This document shows positions 25,659-35,812 of a DNA stretch of 64,000 nucleotides, in pieces. Position 1 is the stretch's first letter. Every line of letters starts with the position of its first letter. A model generated the notes under the pieces. It was not told where the DNA came from. It did no database searches and saw nothing but the letters and a program-made list of their open reading frames with translations. Source of the DNA: Proteus vulgaris (lineage in GTDB: Bacteria > Pseudomonadota > Gammaproteobacteria > Enterobacterales > Enterobacteriaceae); assembly GCF_023100685.1 (NCBI RefSeq), contig NZ_CP090064.1, positions 1,488,001 through 1,552,000 of the forward strand, written 5' to 3'. Made by a program: the position numbers and the translations under genes.

Positions 25659-25872
25659 GTTTTTAATCCTAATGTATTGTTATATATAAATAATTATATA
25701 AACACCAACATCTATTACTATGAGATTAGTCATCATAATAGATTTATTTATTTTTAAACATAGCACGGAGTGACTATTAGGATATTTCTTGTTTAATTTC
25801 CAATATAATATTAATTGTTGTTGAGAGAAAATAACCTTAATTTTTAAAAAAACAATAAAGATTGATACAGAG

Positions 25873-25900
25873 AAGCTATACTTCTCTGTATTTTTCTTGA
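25873..25900. terminator. Hairpin at the 3' end of the nucleoside operon
   Basis: CAGAGAAG-CTATA-CTTCTCTG forms an 8-bp stem. T residues follow on the plus strand (TATTTTT) and a weaker T-rich tail on the minus strand. It probably ends the leftward nucleoside operon and shields it from the island. Confidence 0.6.
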
Positions 25901-25906
25901 TTCCAT

Positions 25907-26839
25907 TTACAAAGATAAAATCCGTTCAGATATCAGCGACATTAATTTCTCTGATTGAACATCGGTGATTATCATTGTATTCATACGACATTCATTTAAA
26001 TTGCTATTATTTTTAGGTGGTCTTAGAGGATCATGGACTGTCGCAAAACTTAAACCAAAAAGTTTGCGTGATTCATATTCAATATCAATATGCCCATTTA
26101 TACCGGTGAAAATATCTGGGCGGATTAGATAACCTATTACACAGGGATCATGTAAGAAGGGATCAAATGCAGCATATCCACGAGACATTTTTGCTGCTGT
26201 TCTAGCAATAACATTACCTTGCTCTAACGACTGGCATAAACCAGCTCGAATATCAGCTTTATGTGTGACATCCAATCCCAACATAGTAATGTGTTCTGCT
26301 GTATCAAAAACAATATGTGCCGCGTGTGGATCGACATAAAAATTGAATTCGGCTGCTGGTGTTATATTCCCATTACAAAATGCAGCCCCTCCCATTAGAA
26401 CAATATCTTTCACATTATCCTTAAGCCTTGGTTCTTTTAGCATTGCCATGGCGATATTGGTAAGTGGTGCTGTCGGGCAAAGGGTGACTTCTTTAGGATT
26501 AGACATCACAGTATCAATAATAAAATCGACAGCATGTATATCAGGATAAGTGTAATTAGATTTTGGTAACATCACTCCAGCAAGGCCGTTATTGCCGTGT
26601 ACTTGTGTTTTGCTTCCCCGACGTGCTATCAAAGGTCGTTCACATCCTTTGGCTAAAGGAATATCAGGCCGTGATACAAATGAAAGAATATTACGTGCAT
26701 TCTCATGAACTTTATCTAACTCTACATTTCCAGATACTGTTGTGATCCCTAGCACTTTTATTTCTGGTGATGCCAATGCCAGTAAAATAGCAATGGCGTC
26801 ATCTACACCCGGATCACAATCTATAATAATTTTAGTCAT
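25907..26839 (-). CDS. Inosine-uridine-type nucleoside N-ribohydrolase
   Basis: ATG 26839 starts the protein at the family's N-terminal calcium-binding signature DCDPGVDDA (residues 7-15). The HGNNGLAG motif and NFYVDPHAAHIVF (third aspartate) follow, and a C-terminal DPCVIGYL. The enzyme splits nucleosides into base and ribose. Length 310 is normal for the IunH/Rih group; which of RihA, B or C it resembles cannot be decided here. It is the third gene of the leftward operon with the transporter (26915) and ribokinase (28156). Confidence 0.9.
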   Translation of the reverse strand: MTKIIIDCDPGVDDAIAILLALASPEIKVLGITTVSGNVELDKVHENARNILSFVSRPDIPLAKGCERPLIARRGSKTQVHGNNGLAGVMLPKSNYTYPDIHAVDFIIDTVMSNPKEVTLCPTAPLTNIAMAMLKEPRLKDNVKDIVLMGGAAFCNGNITPAAEFNFYVDPHAAHIVFDTAEHITMLGLDVTHKADIRAGLCQSLEQGNVIARTAAKMSRGYAAFDPFLHDPCVIGYLIRPDIFTGINGHIDIEYESRKLFGLSFATVHDPLRPPKNNSNLNECRMNTMIITDVQSEKLMSLISERILSL

Positions 26840-26914
26840 ATACTTCTCCTTTGATAACTTACATAACACATTGAATAACAACTAGAATTAAAAAGATGAC
26901 TCATAAAATAAATA

Positions 26915-28102
26915 TTAGTTAATAAAAATACCGACCATCGTTGCAGATAAGCAACTCACCAACGTTGAACCCACGATCAGTCTAAAACTATTCGCCGCTA
27001 TCATTTTTCCATGTTCTTTACTGATACTGGCGACACAAGCAATAATCATTCCGACTGAACCAAAATTTGCGAACGAAATTAGGAATACAGAGATAATGGC
27101 TTCTGTTCTTGGGCTCAGATTATCCAATTTGATATAGTCAATCATTGCAACAAATTCATTCGTTAAAATTTTTGTAGCAATAATTTGCCCGAATTCAATA
27201 CTGTCCTGCCAAGGGACGCCAAGCACAAATGCAATAGGAGAGAAAATATAACCAAGAAGACCTTGGAAACTTATTCCTATGAGGTGTAAAAAAATATCAT
27301 TCAACATGCTAATTAGAGCAATAAAGCCAAGAAGCATTGGAACTATTGCTAGAATTAATTTAAAACCATCGAGCATATGCTCTGTTAGTACTTCAAAAAA
27401 ACTATGATGTTCATTTTTAGGGCCAGAAAAATTGTTAGATATTTCAATAGGATCGTTAGGGTTAATAATGGAAACAATAACGAAAGTACTAAAAAAGTTT
27501 AGGCAAACACCAATAAAAACAAACTGAGGTGATAACATTTGAGTGTAAGCACCCAATATTGCGATATCGACAGTAGATAACGAGCATGCAGCTATTGTGT
27601 ACATTTGTGGTTTTGTTAAATTGGGTATGTATTCTTTAATCGAAACATATACGGCCATCATACCTACAATGACAGCACTAACTGCTGAAAAAGATTCAAG
27701 TTTACCTACTTTGGCTATTTTATTAATAAGGTACCCGATAGTAAGAATAATCAAACGTAGAATACCAAAATATTTTAATATCCCAATAATTGAACAAATA
27801 AATACTAAAGGCATTAGAGCAACAATAACGAACACAATAGGTGTTTTTGTGCTTATATCTCCAAATACAAAATCAATTCCTTTATTTGCATGATGTACTA
27901 AATATTCTATACCTATATTTGTCGTGTTAAGAATTGTGATCCCAATAGATGTGTGTAGAAGTATAAAAGCAACGGTGGCCTCTATTAATAAAAGAATAAG
28001 AATAGGAATAAATTTTCTTTTTATTTTATTAGCATTAAAACTAATTGAAGATGCCACTATAAAAATTAAGAGAAGGCTAATAATGAAAATTAAATATTTC
28101 AT
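26915..28102 (-). CDS. NupC-type concentrative nucleoside transporter
   Basis: The 395-residue membrane protein has about ten hydrophobic segments and CNT-family motifs: GKLESFSAVSAVIVGM (the G-x-x-E-S box), LILAIVPMLLGFIALI, LTNEFVAM and the C-terminal SPRTEAIISVFLISFANFGS. CNT carriers import nucleosides with protons or sodium. It is placed between the ribokinase and nucleoside hydrolase genes in one leftward operon, so imported nucleosides feed directly to hydrolysis. Confidence 0.9.
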   Translation of the reverse strand: MKYLIFIISLLLIFIVASSISFNANKIKRKFIPILILLLIEATVAFILLHTSIGITILNTTNIGIEYLVHHANKGIDFVFGDISTKTPIVFVIVALMPLVFICSIIGILKYFGILRLIILTIGYLINKIAKVGKLESFSAVSAVIVGMMAVYVSIKEYIPNLTKPQMYTIAACSLSTVDIAILGAYTQMLSPQFVFIGVCLNFFSTFVIVSIINPNDPIEISNNFSGPKNEHHSFFEVLTEHMLDGFKLILAIVPMLLGFIALISMLNDIFLHLIGISFQGLLGYIFSPIAFVLGVPWQDSIEFGQIIATKILTNEFVAMIDYIKLDNLSPRTEAIISVFLISFANFGSVGMIIACVASISKEHGKMIAANSFRLIVGSTLVSCLSATMVGIFIN

Positions 28103-28155
28103 AACGACCTCGATTATATAATTTATTAACGGGGTGGGTTATTTATGCACTTCCC

Positions 28156-29355
28156 TTACATACGCTCTTTTTTTAATCTGGCATCAACACTTGTTCTAGA
28201 TGGCATTGATGATGCACCCTTTTTTTCAACGGCCAATGATGCATAAGCAATAGAAAACTTAATTGCTTCATCCATATTTTTACCTTCTATTAATTTTGCA
28301 GCTAAAGCACCAGTGAATGCATCACCAGCACCACTTGTATCAACTACAGATGCACTCATCGCTTTGTAATATTTCATAGTGCTACCATTGAAATAAAGAG
28401 CACCACTGTCACCAAGTGTCATTACTATTTCTTTAACACCTAAGTTGTGTATTACTTTTATGGCTTCCTGTGCTGAAATAACGCTATCAATTTTAATGTT
28501 TGATATTAATTCTGCTTCTGTTCCATTTGGTATTAATAAATCAATAGATGACAAATGTGAGACAATTTGATCTGAATAGGGCGCTGGGTTAAGAATGACA
28601 TAACATCCCGATTTTTTTGCTATTTCAATCGCAAACTTGGTCGCATCTATATTATTTTCTAATTGAGTAAGAAAAATCTTTGCAGATTGTAGATTATTAA
28701 TATCTGAAAGAATTTCAGCTTTAGTGATTGTTGCATTAGCCCCTAGATCAATAATAATACTATTGTTACCAGTGGTATTCTCAACCATAACTAATGCATT
28801 CCCGGTCTTTGTATTGGCATCTTTAATTAAGGTATATGAATTTATCTTTGTAGTACCAAAATATTTCTCTGCGGTAGTGCCAAATGAATCGTCGCCTACT
28901 TTAACAAAAAAATGCACATGATCATTTAATTCAGCTGCCGCAACCGCTTGATTAGCACCTTTTCCACCAGGGAAAAAGTTTGTAGAGATTGCTTTGATTG
29001 TCTCTCCGACAAAAGGAAATCTTTCAACTTCTGTGACAACATCTAAATTGAAAGATCCTAAAATATATAATGAGCATTTATCTGCAGTTTTTTTATCTTT
29101 ACCTTGTTCTTCGCAATCAATTTGAAGCACTCTGGTTTCATCAATAGTTCTATTTATTATTGGTTCTAATTCAATTTTTTGTAATCTCACTCCACCATGA
29201 AATTTAGTTGCTATACCTAATAACTGTAATTCATCTATGTATCTTCTTACGGTTCTTTCCGATACATGAAGTAGAGCACTGAGCTCTTTTACATAGATAG
29301 AATTATCTTTCACTAATTTTTTTCTGATAAATGCAATACTACTCTTTTTTTTCAT
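28156..29355 (-). CDS. DeoR-type HTH fused to ribokinase
   Basis: Residues 1-60 form a DeoR winged helix (IYVKELSALLHVSERTVRRY, IDELQLLGIATKFHGGVRL). From about residue 95 a complete PfkB ribokinase follows: YILGSFNLDVVTEVERFP, FFPGGKGANQAVAAAEL, LNPAPYSD, and the catalytic DTSGAGDAFTGALAAKL. The length of 399 fits a DeoR domain plus a 305-residue kinase. Ribose released by the operon's hydrolase would be phosphorylated here, and the HTH could autoregulate the operon (inference). Start ATG 29355 has GAGTGA upstream. Confidence 0.9.
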   Translation of the reverse strand: MKKKSSIAFIRKKLVKDNSIYVKELSALLHVSERTVRRYIDELQLLGIATKFHGGVRLQKIELEPIINRTIDETRVLQIDCEEQGKDKKTADKCSLYILGSFNLDVVTEVERFPFVGETIKAISTNFFPGGKGANQAVAAAELNDHVHFFVKVGDDSFGTTAEKYFGTTKINSYTLIKDANTKTGNALVMVENTTGNNSIIIDLGANATITKAEILSDINNLQSAKIFLTQLENNIDATKFAIEIAKKSGCYVILNPAPYSDQIVSHLSSIDLLIPNGTEAELISNIKIDSVISAQEAIKVIHNLGVKEIVMTLGDSGALYFNGSTMKYYKAMSASVVDTSGAGDAFTGALAAKLIEGKNMDEAIKFSIAYASLAVEKKGASSMPSRTSVDARLKKERM

Positions 29356-29779
29356 ATCACTCCTCGTTTGTTAAAAAATGTTTTACCATTTGTTAAGATA
29401 ATAGAGGTTAATTAAGTTTATTCTGCTTGAGTAGTCACATTTTTTGCTCGTAATTGGACAGTTATCTGTCCGTTTAGATAAATTTTAAGGAAAATATGTG
29501 GATAACGTAGTTTGCTTACGTTGGATGATTATCTAAAATCGTAATGAAATAATTGAAAATTATTTACTGATTTTTGATTTTGTCATCATTGAAATGATTG
29601 GGTATCTGGAGAATGGATAGGACATTGATAGCTTTTGGTATCCACTAAAACGTAAAAAGAATACCAATAAAGATATATTAGTGTTATTGCCATTGTCTAA
29701 CATCTATTCGTTACCTGAAATTGAGAATATTCAGTTTAGAAATAATATCGATAGTATTTTCATATAAAACTTAATCAAA
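29356..29779. other. Regulatory gap upstream of the nucleoside operon
   Basis: The first 50 bp contain a repeated TGTTAAAAAATG/TTTGTTAAGATA pattern and a TTGGACAGT...CTGTCC pair (29453-29472), likely operators or a leftward promoter for the DeoR-ribokinase. The rest has short broken frames only (for example 29614-29766) and no gene I can support. Confidence 0.3.
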
Positions 29780-29974
29780 TCAAAGTAATTGGCTTAGTAA
29801 GATGAAAATCAAACAAATATCAGCGATAACAAGTAAGACGCCAATAAGTGTTCTGACTAAAAGGCATGAAAGTGTTGTAGAAGGAGCCTTAGGAAATAAT
29901 GCAGAAAAAGACCAATGAGCTAGCACTGCAATCAAAAATATAGCGAGTATCATATAACTGATAAAAAATACCAT
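29780..29974 (-). CDS. Small membrane protein, 64 aa
   Basis: Two strong hydrophobic segments (YMILAIFLIAVLAHWSFSAL and LLVRTLIGVLLVIADICLIF) connected by a short polar loop (FPKAPSTT), ending at LSQLL. It is a plausible two-helix inner-membrane protein with hairpin topology. Start could be either of two adjacent ATGs. Function unknown; it is alone between divergent promoters. Confidence 0.4.
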   Translation of the reverse strand: MVFFISYMILAIFLIAVLAHWSFSALFPKAPSTTLSCLLVRTLIGVLLVIADICLIFILLSQLL

Positions 29975-29977
29975 CAT

Positions 29978-30837
29978 TAATCCTTTAGGCTGAGTATTAT
30001 ATTTTATTCTAAAAAGGAATACCTTTATTATTTATAAAGCTTTTATAAGTCTAATTTATTATTGAGATAATTTGAAGCATGTTAGCATGACGATAGTCAT
30101 TAAATATATTATTACTATCTGAATAATAAGAAATTCATACTGTATTTGTGAGTAAGCTTAAGTTATTGCTATTATCCTGTTTAAGAGCACTTTTACTTAC
30201 CTAATGTTATTATCTTAAATGATATTTTATCAAATGTAGCTACATATTTTGTCAATAGCCGAAAACCTTAAATATTTTATTTATAACTAACTTTAATTAT
30301 TGATTGTTTTATAAAAGATAGAGCTCATTGATTAAGTTCTTTACTCTTATATTGGGTAACGATTTTTTATAAGATCTACAATTTATATTGATGCTAAATA
30401 AAGAAATGCTATTTTTGATGTTTATCACAGAACGAATATATAAATAATAATTAAATCATTTTTGTACTAATAACAGTCTTTTTTTGATATTCTTTTTTTG
30501 TGTATTTTGTGATTTATTTCTATTTTTAATGAAATTTTAAAAATTGCTTGGATTATAATTCTGATATTGTTTTTCTTTTTATTTTAATCATCACATTAGT
30601 TTCTTATTTTTATATTTTATATTGTATTTATTCTTTATCTGACTATTGATTAAGATTTAGTTGAGAAATTAAAATGGCTAATTTATTATTAATCTTAATT
30701 TAAGATGACAATATTAAAAGAATAGCTTTTTAACACGCTATTTCTTCTTTGATATGGTTTTAATTAAATTAATACTCTTTATTTGTGTAAATACAAGGTT
30801 TAAATAGGCTAATTATCTTTATATCAATGAGGTCAAT
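29978..30837. other. Very AT-rich upstream region of the fimbrial operon
   Basis: No gene is visible in this 860-bp stretch, which is mostly AT homopolymer-like sequence typical of H-NS-silenced promoters. A weak ribosome site (GAGGT) precedes the fimbrial ATG at 30838. I found no MrpI-like recombinase gene and no clear inverted repeat pair that would signal an invertible promoter. Confidence 0.4.
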
Positions 30838-31389
30838 ATGTTCCAACTTAAACGCAAGCTAGTTCTATTAGCAGCCACAACGTCATTATTAGGTTTATCT
30901 GCATCAACATTTGCAGCGGATGGTACAATAAATTTCACTGGTAAATTTGTTGATACTACGTGTAATGTTCAATTTGAAAATGGTAATAATACGGCAGCGG
31001 TTGATTTAGGTAGTTATAGCGTAACTGCATTAGCTGCAACAAATGATTTAACAACAACCAAACCAATCAAAATATCGTTATCTGATTGTCCTGCGGAAAA
31101 TAATGCCGTTAATATTGAATTTACATCTAATAATACAAATGCTGATGGTCATACTTATATTGTGACTGGCAGCAATGAAATTTCAAAAACAGATATAGGT
31201 GTTGCATTATTTACCGATAATGCTCAAACCTCACAAATCATTCCCGCATCAACACAAATCCCTGTGACTTTAACTGAAACTAAAGGGGATACAACCGTTT
31301 ACGCTTCGTTTAAACGTATTAAATCAAGCGGCACATTAACTGCTGATGAAGTTTCATCAACTGCAACATTTAATATTAACTATCTTTAA
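30838..31389 (+). CDS. Major fimbrial subunit (type 1 pilin family)
   Basis: A signal peptide (LVLLAATTSLLGLSASTFA) is followed by a pilin domain: GTINFTGKFVDTTCNV with the first cysteine, partner cysteine in LSDCPAENN, and the C-terminal strand ATFNINYL with the penultimate tyrosine typical of donor-strand pilins. At 183 residues the length is normal. It is first in a five-gene chaperone-usher operon and is followed by a short hairpin that probably lowers expression of the downstream genes. Confidence 0.9.
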   Translation: MFQLKRKLVLLAATTSLLGLSASTFAADGTINFTGKFVDTTCNVQFENGNNTAAVDLGSYSVTALAATNDLTTTKPIKISLSDCPAENNAVNIEFTSNNTNADGHTYIVTGSNEISKTDIGVALFTDNAQTSQIIPASTQIPVTLTETKGDTTVYASFKRIKSSGTLTADEVSSTATFNINYL

Positions 31390-31397
31390 AAACAGTA

Positions 31398-31424
31398 CAT
31401 ACCCTTTGATTTATCAAGGGGTAT
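31398..31424 (+). terminator. Attenuator-like hairpin between pilin and chaperone
   Basis: CATACCCTTTGAT pairs with ATCAAGGGGTATG with one mismatch. No T-run follows, so it fits an mRNA-processing or attenuation element that keeps pilin mRNA in excess. Confidence 0.5.
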
Positions 31425-31448
31425 GACATCGCTTTATAAAGGCTAATT

Positions 31449-32135
31449 ATGCTAAAAAAAATAAAATCAGTTTTAATATTATTTACTTTTGGGGCTTTTT
31501 TTAATCTATCCCAAGCGAGTGTTGTGCTTGAATCTACACGCGTTATTTATACTGAAGGTAGCCATGAAGCGACAATCACAGTACAAAATCCAGATTCAAA
31601 TCCTTATCTTATTCAATCATGGATAGGTGATGAGAAATCAGATGCACCTTCAGTAGATCCTTTGTTTATTACGACGCCTCCACTTTTTCGTTTAGATGCA
31701 GAGCAATCAAATACACTTAAAATTGTGTATATGAAAAATAAAGTGGAATTGGCAAAAGATAAGCAATCAGTTTTTTGGCTTAATGTAAAAGCAATACCAG
31801 CATCTGATCCCAATGCTAAAAATACACTATTAATCTCAATTAATAGTCGTATTAAATTATTTTATATTCCTAATGGTCTCTCTAGAGAAGATTTTGATTT
31901 AGCATTTAAAGAATTAAAAATATCGATAATCAACAATAAATTACATATTGAAAATCCTACACCTTATTATGTGACATTATCTACATTATCAGTAGGTGAT
32001 TATAAATTCGATAGACCTGAAATGTTAGCACCAAAAAGTACTTATAATTGGAATTTACCACAAGGTACCAATGGAAAAATAACTTGGAATGCTGTAAATA
32101 GTTACGGAGGAGTAACTGAACTAATGAAAAATTAA
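31449..32135 (+). CDS. Periplasmic fimbrial chaperone (PapD-like)
   Basis: Signal peptide (VLILFTFGAFFNLSQA) then the PapD pattern: TRVIYTEGSHEATITVQNPD, the ITTPPLFRLDAEQSNTLKIV segment with conserved arginine, and FWLNVKAIPASD. The lysine/arginine cleft residues needed to bind pilin C-termini are in place. 228 residues is the standard size. It sits between pilin and usher, the canonical order. Confidence 0.92.
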   Translation: MLKKIKSVLILFTFGAFFNLSQASVVLESTRVIYTEGSHEATITVQNPDSNPYLIQSWIGDEKSDAPSVDPLFITTPPLFRLDAEQSNTLKIVYMKNKVELAKDKQSVFWLNVKAIPASDPNAKNTLLISINSRIKLFYIPNGLSREDFDLAFKELKISIINNKLHIENPTPYYVTLSTLSVGDYKFDRPEMLAPKSTYNWNLPQGTNGKITWNAVNSYGGVTELMKN

Positions 32136-32181
32136 AAATAAATTTAAATGATTTTAATTTTTAGATAGATCACGTTATTTT

Positions 32182-34728
32182 ATGAGAAAAATGATGAAAA
32201 AGAATAATAATAGATACAGACAATGCAGATTTTATTTGCTTATTTCGGCTATTATTTCTTTATCTTATATTGAAAAATCATTTTCTGATGATTATTTTGA
32301 TCCAACAGCATTAAGTTATGGTACCAATCAAAATATTGCAGATTTGCAAACATTAGCGCAATTCTCTAAACCGGGAGGGCAACTTCCTGGTGATTATATT
32401 GTTGATATCTATATTAATAATGAAAAAGTAGGTAGTGAGCTAATATCTTTTTTGTTAAACGAGAATGATAACAATATTTATCCCGTTTTTGTAAAGGAAC
32501 AATTGGTTGCTTGGGGGGTTAAAGTACTAGATAAATCGGATCTAAAAAAATTATCTGATAATGCAGAAATCACTAATCTTGCCGCAGTGATCCCTGACTC
32601 TAGTATTAAATTTAATTTTTCACAACAAAAACTCGATATCAGTATTCCTCAAATTTATATAGATAAGGCAGTGAGGGGCGAAGTTAGTTCAAAATTATGG
32701 AATGAAGGATTACCTGCTTTATTATTAAATTATAGCTATTCAGGTTCTAATACATGGATAGATAATTTGGATAAAGAACATACCAATGATCAATTTTTAA
32801 ATTTACGTAGTGGATTAAATTTTAACGGTTGGCGTTTGAGAAACTATTCAACTTATAACCATAGTAATAAAGATAATAAATGGAATAATATTCAAACTTA
32901 TCTGAGCCATCAAATTGAACCATTTAAATCATTATTTACTGTAGGAGATGTTAATAGCTCGGGTGAAATATTTGATAGTTTTTCTTATCGAGGAGTTTTA
33001 CTTGAGTCAGATGAAAGTATGTTACCTCTCAGTCAAAAAGGGTTTGCACCTATTGTTCGAGGTATTGCTAAAAGTAATGCTCAGGTTACGATCCGGCAAA
33101 ATAATTATATTATCTATCAAACTTATGTCGCAGCCGGTGCATTTGAAATAAACGATCTGTATCCAACGTCTTATAGTGGGAATTTAGATGTCACAATTGA
33201 AGAGGCGGATGGAAGTAAACGTGATTTTGTAGTGCCTTTTTCTTCACTAGCAATTATGCAACGTGAAGGAAGTTTAAAGTATTCTTTTAGCAGTGGTAAA
33301 TTTGATTCTAATCTAAATTCTAGAGAGCCTTATTTTGCGCAAGCAACGGCAATGTATGGGCTACCTTTAGACATTACTGTTTATGGTGGGCAAATTTTAG
33401 CAGAAAAATATACCGCATCAGCAATAGGTATTGGCCTTAATTTGGGGGAGTTAGGCGCAATTTCGACAGATATTACTCATGCTAATATCGTCCACAACAA
33501 TGACAATAATAATAGAAATAACACTAGAGATTCAGGTCAATCCTATCGATTTCAATATTCAAAAAGTATGTTGCAAAGTGGTACGACAGTTACGCTAGCA
33601 GGTTATCGTTATTCTACACATGGTTTTTATACGTTTAGTGAAGCAAATAATATTAGTGATATAAATTATAATAAACGCTCACGTATTCAAGCTAATTTAA
33701 ACCAATCTTTAAGTCATTATGGCAATATTTATTTTAGTACTTATCAGCAAGATTATTGGGGACGTTCCGGGATCGAGCGTAATATAAATGCTGGTTATAA
33801 TACAAATATTAAAAATATTTCATATGGATTAAATTATAACTATAGCAGTATGCCTGATTCAGATAATGACCACCAAATTGCATTTAGCATAAATATACCT
33901 TTATCAAATTGGTATCCTAAAAATACAACTTATTTAACGTCAAATATGAATTTAGCCCAAGGTGGTAGATATAATTTACAAGTAGGCATGAGTGGTGATG
34001 CATTAGAAAATAGAAAACTCAATTATGCTATTAGCCAGAGTTATGGTAATCAAGATCAAAATGCCAGTGGCAATGCGCAAGTTTCCTATAATGGTGCCTA
34101 TGGAAATATTAATGCAGGATATAGCTATGGTTCTCATTATCAACGGGTAGATTATGGTGCTCAAGGGGGAATTGTTTTACATCCATATGGGATCACTTTG
34201 TCGCAACCATTAGGAGAAACTTTAGCATTAGTTAGGGCACCTAATGCTAAATATGTCAAAGTTCAAAATGTGAATAGTGTCGCCACTGATAGCCGAGGGT
34301 ACGCTATTATTCCTTATGTTTCACCTTATGTGCGTAATAGCGTGACATTAGATATTTCTACATTAGAAGAAAATATTGAAATTGTTGGAAATAATAAAAC
34401 TGTTATTCCAACTAAAGGAGCAGTGGTATTAGCAGATTTTGAAATTAAAAAAGGGTTTAAGGCATTAATTTTACTTACTTTTAAGGAAAAGCCAATCCCA
34501 TTTGGTGCGATTGCAACATTAGTTAATAATGATCTCAAAGATACACAAATAAATAATACAAGTATTGTTGGAGATAATGGTGTTCTTTATATCAGTGGGT
34601 TGCCTGAAAAAGGTCAACTTTATATAAAATGGGGAAATAAAAAAGAACAACAATGCTACGCACAATATTATTTAAATGATATCTCTGAAAATAAAGGGAT
34701 ACAGCAAGTGAGTGCACAGTGCTTATAA
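32182..34728 (+). CDS. Outer-membrane fimbrial usher
   Basis: The 848-residue protein has the usher layout: N-terminal chaperone-binding domain (QLPGDYIVDIYINNEKVGSE), a plug-bearing barrel (GVLLESDESMLPLSQKGFAP; VRGIAKSNAQVTIRQNNYII; YPTSYSGNLDVTIEEADGSK), and C-terminal domains ending in paired cysteines (QQCYAQYYL, QVSAQCL). Length is normal. Signal peptide starts at LLISAIISLSYIEKSFS. It assembles and secretes the pilus across the outer membrane. Confidence 0.93.
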   Translation: MRKMMKKNNNRYRQCRFYLLISAIISLSYIEKSFSDDYFDPTALSYGTNQNIADLQTLAQFSKPGGQLPGDYIVDIYINNEKVGSELISFLLNENDNNIYPVFVKEQLVAWGVKVLDKSDLKKLSDNAEITNLAAVIPDSSIKFNFSQQKLDISIPQIYIDKAVRGEVSSKLWNEGLPALLLNYSYSGSNTWIDNLDKEHTNDQFLNLRSGLNFNGWRLRNYSTYNHSNKDNKWNNIQTYLSHQIEPFKSLFTVGDVNSSGEIFDSFSYRGVLLESDESMLPLSQKGFAPIVRGIAKSNAQVTIRQNNYIIYQTYVAAGAFEINDLYPTSYSGNLDVTIEEADGSKRDFVVPFSSLAIMQREGSLKYSFSSGKFDSNLNSREPYFAQATAMYGLPLDITVYGGQILAEKYTASAIGIGLNLGELGAISTDITHANIVHNNDNNNRNNTRDSGQSYRFQYSKSMLQSGTTVTLAGYRYSTHGFYTFSEANNISDINYNKRSRIQANLNQSLSHYGNIYFSTYQQDYWGRSGIERNINAGYNTNIKNISYGLNYNYSSMPDSDNDHQIAFSINIPLSNWYPKNTTYLTSNMNLAQGGRYNLQVGMSGDALENRKLNYAISQSYGNQDQNASGNAQVSYNGAYGNINAGYSYGSHYQRVDYGAQGGIVLHPYGITLSQPLGETLALVRAPNAKYVKVQNVNSVATDSRGYAIIPYVSPYVRNSVTLDISTLEENIEIVGNNKTVIPTKGAVVLADFEIKKGFKALILLTFKEKPIPFGAIATLVNNDLKDTQINNTSIVGDNGVLYISGLPEKGQLYIKWGNKKEQQCYAQYYLNDISENKGIQQVSAQCL

Positions 34729-34746
34729 CAATTAATGGTGAATAAT

Positions 34747-35799
34747 ATGAAATCTAATAATGCATTGTTTTTTTTAACTCTATTTATAATTAATTATTAT
34801 CCTAATATAGTGGATGCAGCTTCAAAAAGCATTGATTTAATGCTATCAGTTGGGCCTATAAATAATATTGCATCTGACAGTGCTATAGCAAATGGAAAAT
34901 TAATTACAGGAAAGTGGGATACTGAACGAACACAAGCTTATTTTTGTCTTGATACAGATAATAGATTAGATAAGGAAACAATATATTCTGTTAGGGACGT
35001 GAGTGGTACTCAAACAAGATATGAGCGCGAAAATTACGACGTGTTTAAAACTACACATTCAGGTGTTGGGTGGATAATGGCCGTTTCAAATAACAATAAA
35101 TTAAAATGGCTACCTATAATCTCAAACAAAGAAACTCAAGTTTTTCCTTATACTGGAGGAGGGAGCGATGATTCAGGGATGGGGGCAACTGTAAAATTCG
35201 CACTTGTGAAAATACCAGGTCGTTTTCCGAATGGAATTGTTACCTTACCAGCCCAAGAATTAGCCAAAGTAAATTGTTATAGATATGGGCAATTAATTGA
35301 AACAGCAACAATTAGATTAAATCCCGTTACAATGGAATTTAAAGCACGTTCTTGTCGTGTTCAAACAGGAACTCAAACATTACAAATGGGTTCCTATACT
35401 CGACAAACTTTTTCAAGATTATCAATTGGTGAAAACTTAGAGGCCGGTAAAACGGCTAATATTAGTTTAATCTGTGAAAAGGATGTAGCTCCTTTTGTCA
35501 CCATTAGTGATAATAATAATATCGGAAATGAAACTAATATTATCTCACTTAAATCACCAAATTCAGCAACAACAGCAAAAGGTGTTGGGTACCAAGTTTT
35601 CTTTAATAATACATTACAATCATTAGGGCCTAAAAGTGAGAGTGAAGGAAATAAAAATCAATTTAGAATAAACGATATAACAACATCGAATAATCAAATA
35701 GTTCCTCTGACATTACTATTTAAATATGTAAAAACAAATAATACTGTAGTCGCTGGTGATGCGAATGCTTCTGTTACGTTAACTTTTTCATATCAATAA
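34747..35799 (+). CDS. Fimbrial tip adhesin / minor subunit (two-domain)
   Basis: ATG 34747 follows GGTGA. Signal peptide ends at NIVDAA. An N-terminal domain of about 200 residues (receptor-binding type, with a CYRYGQLIE end) precedes a pilin domain starting near MEFKARSCRVQTGTQT and ending in VTLTFSYQ. Two-domain structure with a 350-residue length is typical of tip adhesins. The receptor is unknown. It follows the usher by 18 bp. Confidence 0.8.
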   Translation: MKSNNALFFLTLFIINYYPNIVDAASKSIDLMLSVGPINNIASDSAIANGKLITGKWDTERTQAYFCLDTDNRLDKETIYSVRDVSGTQTRYERENYDVFKTTHSGVGWIMAVSNNNKLKWLPIISNKETQVFPYTGGGSDDSGMGATVKFALVKIPGRFPNGIVTLPAQELAKVNCYRYGQLIETATIRLNPVTMEFKARSCRVQTGTQTLQMGSYTRQTFSRLSIGENLEAGKTANISLICEKDVAPFVTISDNNNIGNETNIISLKSPNSATTAKGVGYQVFFNNTLQSLGPKSESEGNKNQFRINDITTSNNQIVPLTLLFKYVKTNNTVVAGDANASVTLTFSYQ

Positions 35800-35812
35800 T
35801 AAGGCGATAGGA

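Noticed and set aside
29614..29766. Short plus-strand frame near the ribokinase promoter
   Set aside because: No start with a ribosome site; a remnant or chance.
29978..30837. Invertible fimbrial promoter
   Set aside because: I saw no recombinase gene nearby and no pair of longer inverted repeats; the region is simply AT-rich.
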